A stretch of 64,000 nt of DNA, taken from NCBI RefSeq assembly GCF_900129445.1, contig NZ_FQVT01000005.1:206799-270798 (forward strand), in the 5' to 3' direction. Under the pieces are notes generated by a model, which saw only the letters and a list, made by a program, of their open reading frames with translations, made no database searches and was not told the origin of the DNA. Below, in pieces: positions 62,650 to 64,000 of this stretch (the first letter of the stretch is position 1; each line of letters begins with the position of its first letter). The stretch comes from Salegentibacter echinorum (GTDB lineage Bacteria; Bacteroidota; Bacteroidia; Flavobacteriales; Flavobacteriaceae). Made by a program: the position numbers and the translations under genes.

Positions 62650-63666
62650 ATGATTTTAGTTACAGGAGGCACCGGACTGGTTGGATCGCATTTATTGCTG
62701 AATTTACTGAAAGCCGGCAAAAACGTACGGGCAATTCACAGGAAAACCAGCGACCTTAATAAGGTACAACAGGTGTTTTCATATTATATAGAAAAGGAAG
62801 AAGCAAGCAAATTATTTAATAAAATTGAATGGTTTGAAGCCAATATTCTTAATATTCCTGCACTTACCAAAGCCTTTAAAGATGTTACTACTGTTTATCA
62901 CTGCGCTGCGATGGTTTCTTTTAACCCAGGTGACGACAAACAACTAAGAAAGGTTAATATTGAAGGTACTGCTAATGTGGCAAATTTATGTATTGGCAAA
63001 AAAATTGAGAAATTCTGCTATGTGAGTAGCGTGGCCGCCCTGGGAAGTAGCCTGAACAATAATTTGATTACCGAGAAAAATTATTGGAATCCTGAAGAAG
63101 ACCATAGCGATTATGCTATCTCTAAATATGGAGCCGAAATTGAAGTATGGCGTGCCTCGCAAGAGGGTGTTCCTACTATAATTGTAAACCCCGGGATAAT
63201 CATTGGCCCCGGATTTTGGCACGAAGGTTCGGGACAAATATTCACAAAAATTGATAAAGGCTTAAATTATCATTTTCCAAAAATAGCAGGATTTGTAGGC
63301 GTTGAAGATGTAGTAAAAGCGATGCGACAGCTTATGGAGTCTCCAATTTTTAATGAATCTTATATTCTAGTTTCGGATAATAAAAGTTTTAAAGAAATTT
63401 TGGATAGCACTGCTACCGCTTTAGAGAAACCAATCCCCGAAAAACAACTTACAACGTGGATACTCTGGATAGGATGGTTTTTTCAAAAAATTGGCGGATT
63501 TTTCGGTTTTAAACGACAAATCTCTAAACATACCGTTAACTCGCTTTTTTCGGATTCTAAATATGCCAACGAAAAAATTAAAACTGCAATTGATTTTGAA
63601 TTCGAACCAATTTCAGCAGTAATTAAAAATACTGCTTCACAGTACAAGCAAGATCAAGCTGGGTGA
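62650..63666 (+). CDS. NAD-dependent epimerase/dehydratase family protein (extended SDR)
   Basis: 338 residues. Rossmann motif TGGTGLVGSHLLLNLL at the N-terminus, catalytic YAISKYGAE (Tyr-x3-Lys), and VNPGIIIGPGFWHEGSG in the substrate part. The layout is that of flavobacterial dihydroflavonol-reductase-like or 3-beta-HSD-like SDRs rather than UDP-sugar epimerases. Substrate unknown. The gene runs straight into a word-repeat tract at its stop. Confidence 0.87.
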   Translation: MILVTGGTGLVGSHLLLNLLKAGKNVRAIHRKTSDLNKVQQVFSYYIEKEEASKLFNKIEWFEANILNIPALTKAFKDVTTVYHCAAMVSFNPGDDKQLRKVNIEGTANVANLCIGKKIEKFCYVSSVAALGSSLNNNLITEKNYWNPEEDHSDYAISKYGAEIEVWRASQEGVPTIIVNPGIIIGPGFWHEGSGQIFTKIDKGLNYHFPKIAGFVGVEDVVKAMRQLMESPIFNESYILVSDNKSFKEILDSTATALEKPIPEKQLTTWILWIGWFFQKIGGFFGFKRQISKHTVNSLFSDSKYANEKIKTAIDFEFEPISAVIKNTASQYKQDQAG

Positions 63667-64000
63667 ATGGTAATGTGATGATCTGTTAATTCGGTGATGT
63701 GGTGATGTCACTTGAGGACTTGAAGATGTGTTAATTTGATAGTTTGAACAAACAACAAAAGATCGCCACGTCCTTCGTCCTCGCGATGACCCGGTAAGAA
63801 CATCCCAACCCGCAACTCGTAACCAGTTAGCAATCGCAGTATTCAATAGACAAAACGAGAAACACCAAATATGTTACAACAAAAGATTGCCGCGCTCCTA
63901 CGTCGCTATCATTGACGTATTTATGTAACCAACTGTTTTTCAGAAAGTTCATATCCGAGTTTTCTTGCTATTTTCAAGATATTTCGTTGTTTTTGTTCGA
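63667..64000. repeat. 334-bp non-coding mosaic of degenerate repeats at the window end
   Basis: GTGATGATCTG/GGTGATGTGGTGATG word tract (63666-63742) is the reverse complement of the CACATCA tracts. Inverted REP-A copies lie at 63761-63790 and 63885-63914, and CAACCCGCAACTCGTAACC (63807-63825) is the reverse complement of phrases at 44 kb. No gene. Confidence 0.7.

Overview
The window looks like the chromosome of a marine or soil flavobacterium (Bacteroidota, Flavobacteriaceae; a Gramella-, Salegentibacter- or Zunongwangia-like genus is my inference). Signs seen directly: TAnnTTTG-type -7 promoter elements without Shine-Dalgarno sequences, several TonB-dependent receptors with an N-terminal carboxypeptidase-regulatory-like domain, lipoproteins with a CSSDDD/CSNDDD start, a type IX secretion sorting domain, an UpxY/NusG-like factor and a GSCFA protein. 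No rRNA, tRNA, CRISPR array, prophage or intact insertion sequence was recognised.

Layout. 1-6.9 kb is a defence/accessory block. It holds the end of a type I restriction system (hsdS-hsdR) and a three-gene operon read here as toxin, HTH antitoxin and SecB-like chaperone, with duplicated palindromic operators. A DUF4143-type AAA ATPase follows, with its own duplicated operator inside the promoter. 7.6-9.5 kb encodes a CstB-like persulfide dioxygenase/rhodanese and a DUF442 phosphatase-like protein (sulfide handling), followed by a nitrilase-family hydrolase and a decayed Wzi-like capsule gene. 12.3-18.3 kb (minus strand) is a xenosiderophore/iron uptake operon resembling XusABC plus a DUF4198-like protein. 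18.8-24.1 kb has pyruvate oxidase (poxB), a conserved unknown and a SulP transporter. 24.5-27.8 kb has the GTPase genes era and der with a PIN toxin-antitoxin pair between them.

27.8-29.0 kb is the most unusual part. Short palindromic elements with shared ends repeat there, and one longer copy encloses a frameshifted GIY-YIG nuclease gene. 29-37 kb is housekeeping: GSCFA, 2H phosphoesterase, alaS, M23 peptidase, MerR, LemA and two TPM-domain proteins. 37-46.5 kb alternates single genes (outer-membrane receptor, orphan UpxY, glycerophosphodiesterase, glutaryl-CoA dehydrogenase-like) with long non-coding tracts built from a shared vocabulary of degenerate repeats.

46.5-52.1 kb carries ferredoxin, ferredoxin reductase, NifU and Mrp genes (Fe-S/redox), then atl, a LysE exporter and trmB. 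52.3-59.7 kb has a glycosyltransferase and a PhoR/PhoB-like two-component system. The latter is divergent from a TonB receptor, beta-helix lipoprotein and T9SS mini-protein set whose promoter carries five half-sites spaced exactly 11 bp apart. 59.7-64 kb has a LuxE-like acyl-activating protein, tyrS and an NAD-dependent epimerase.
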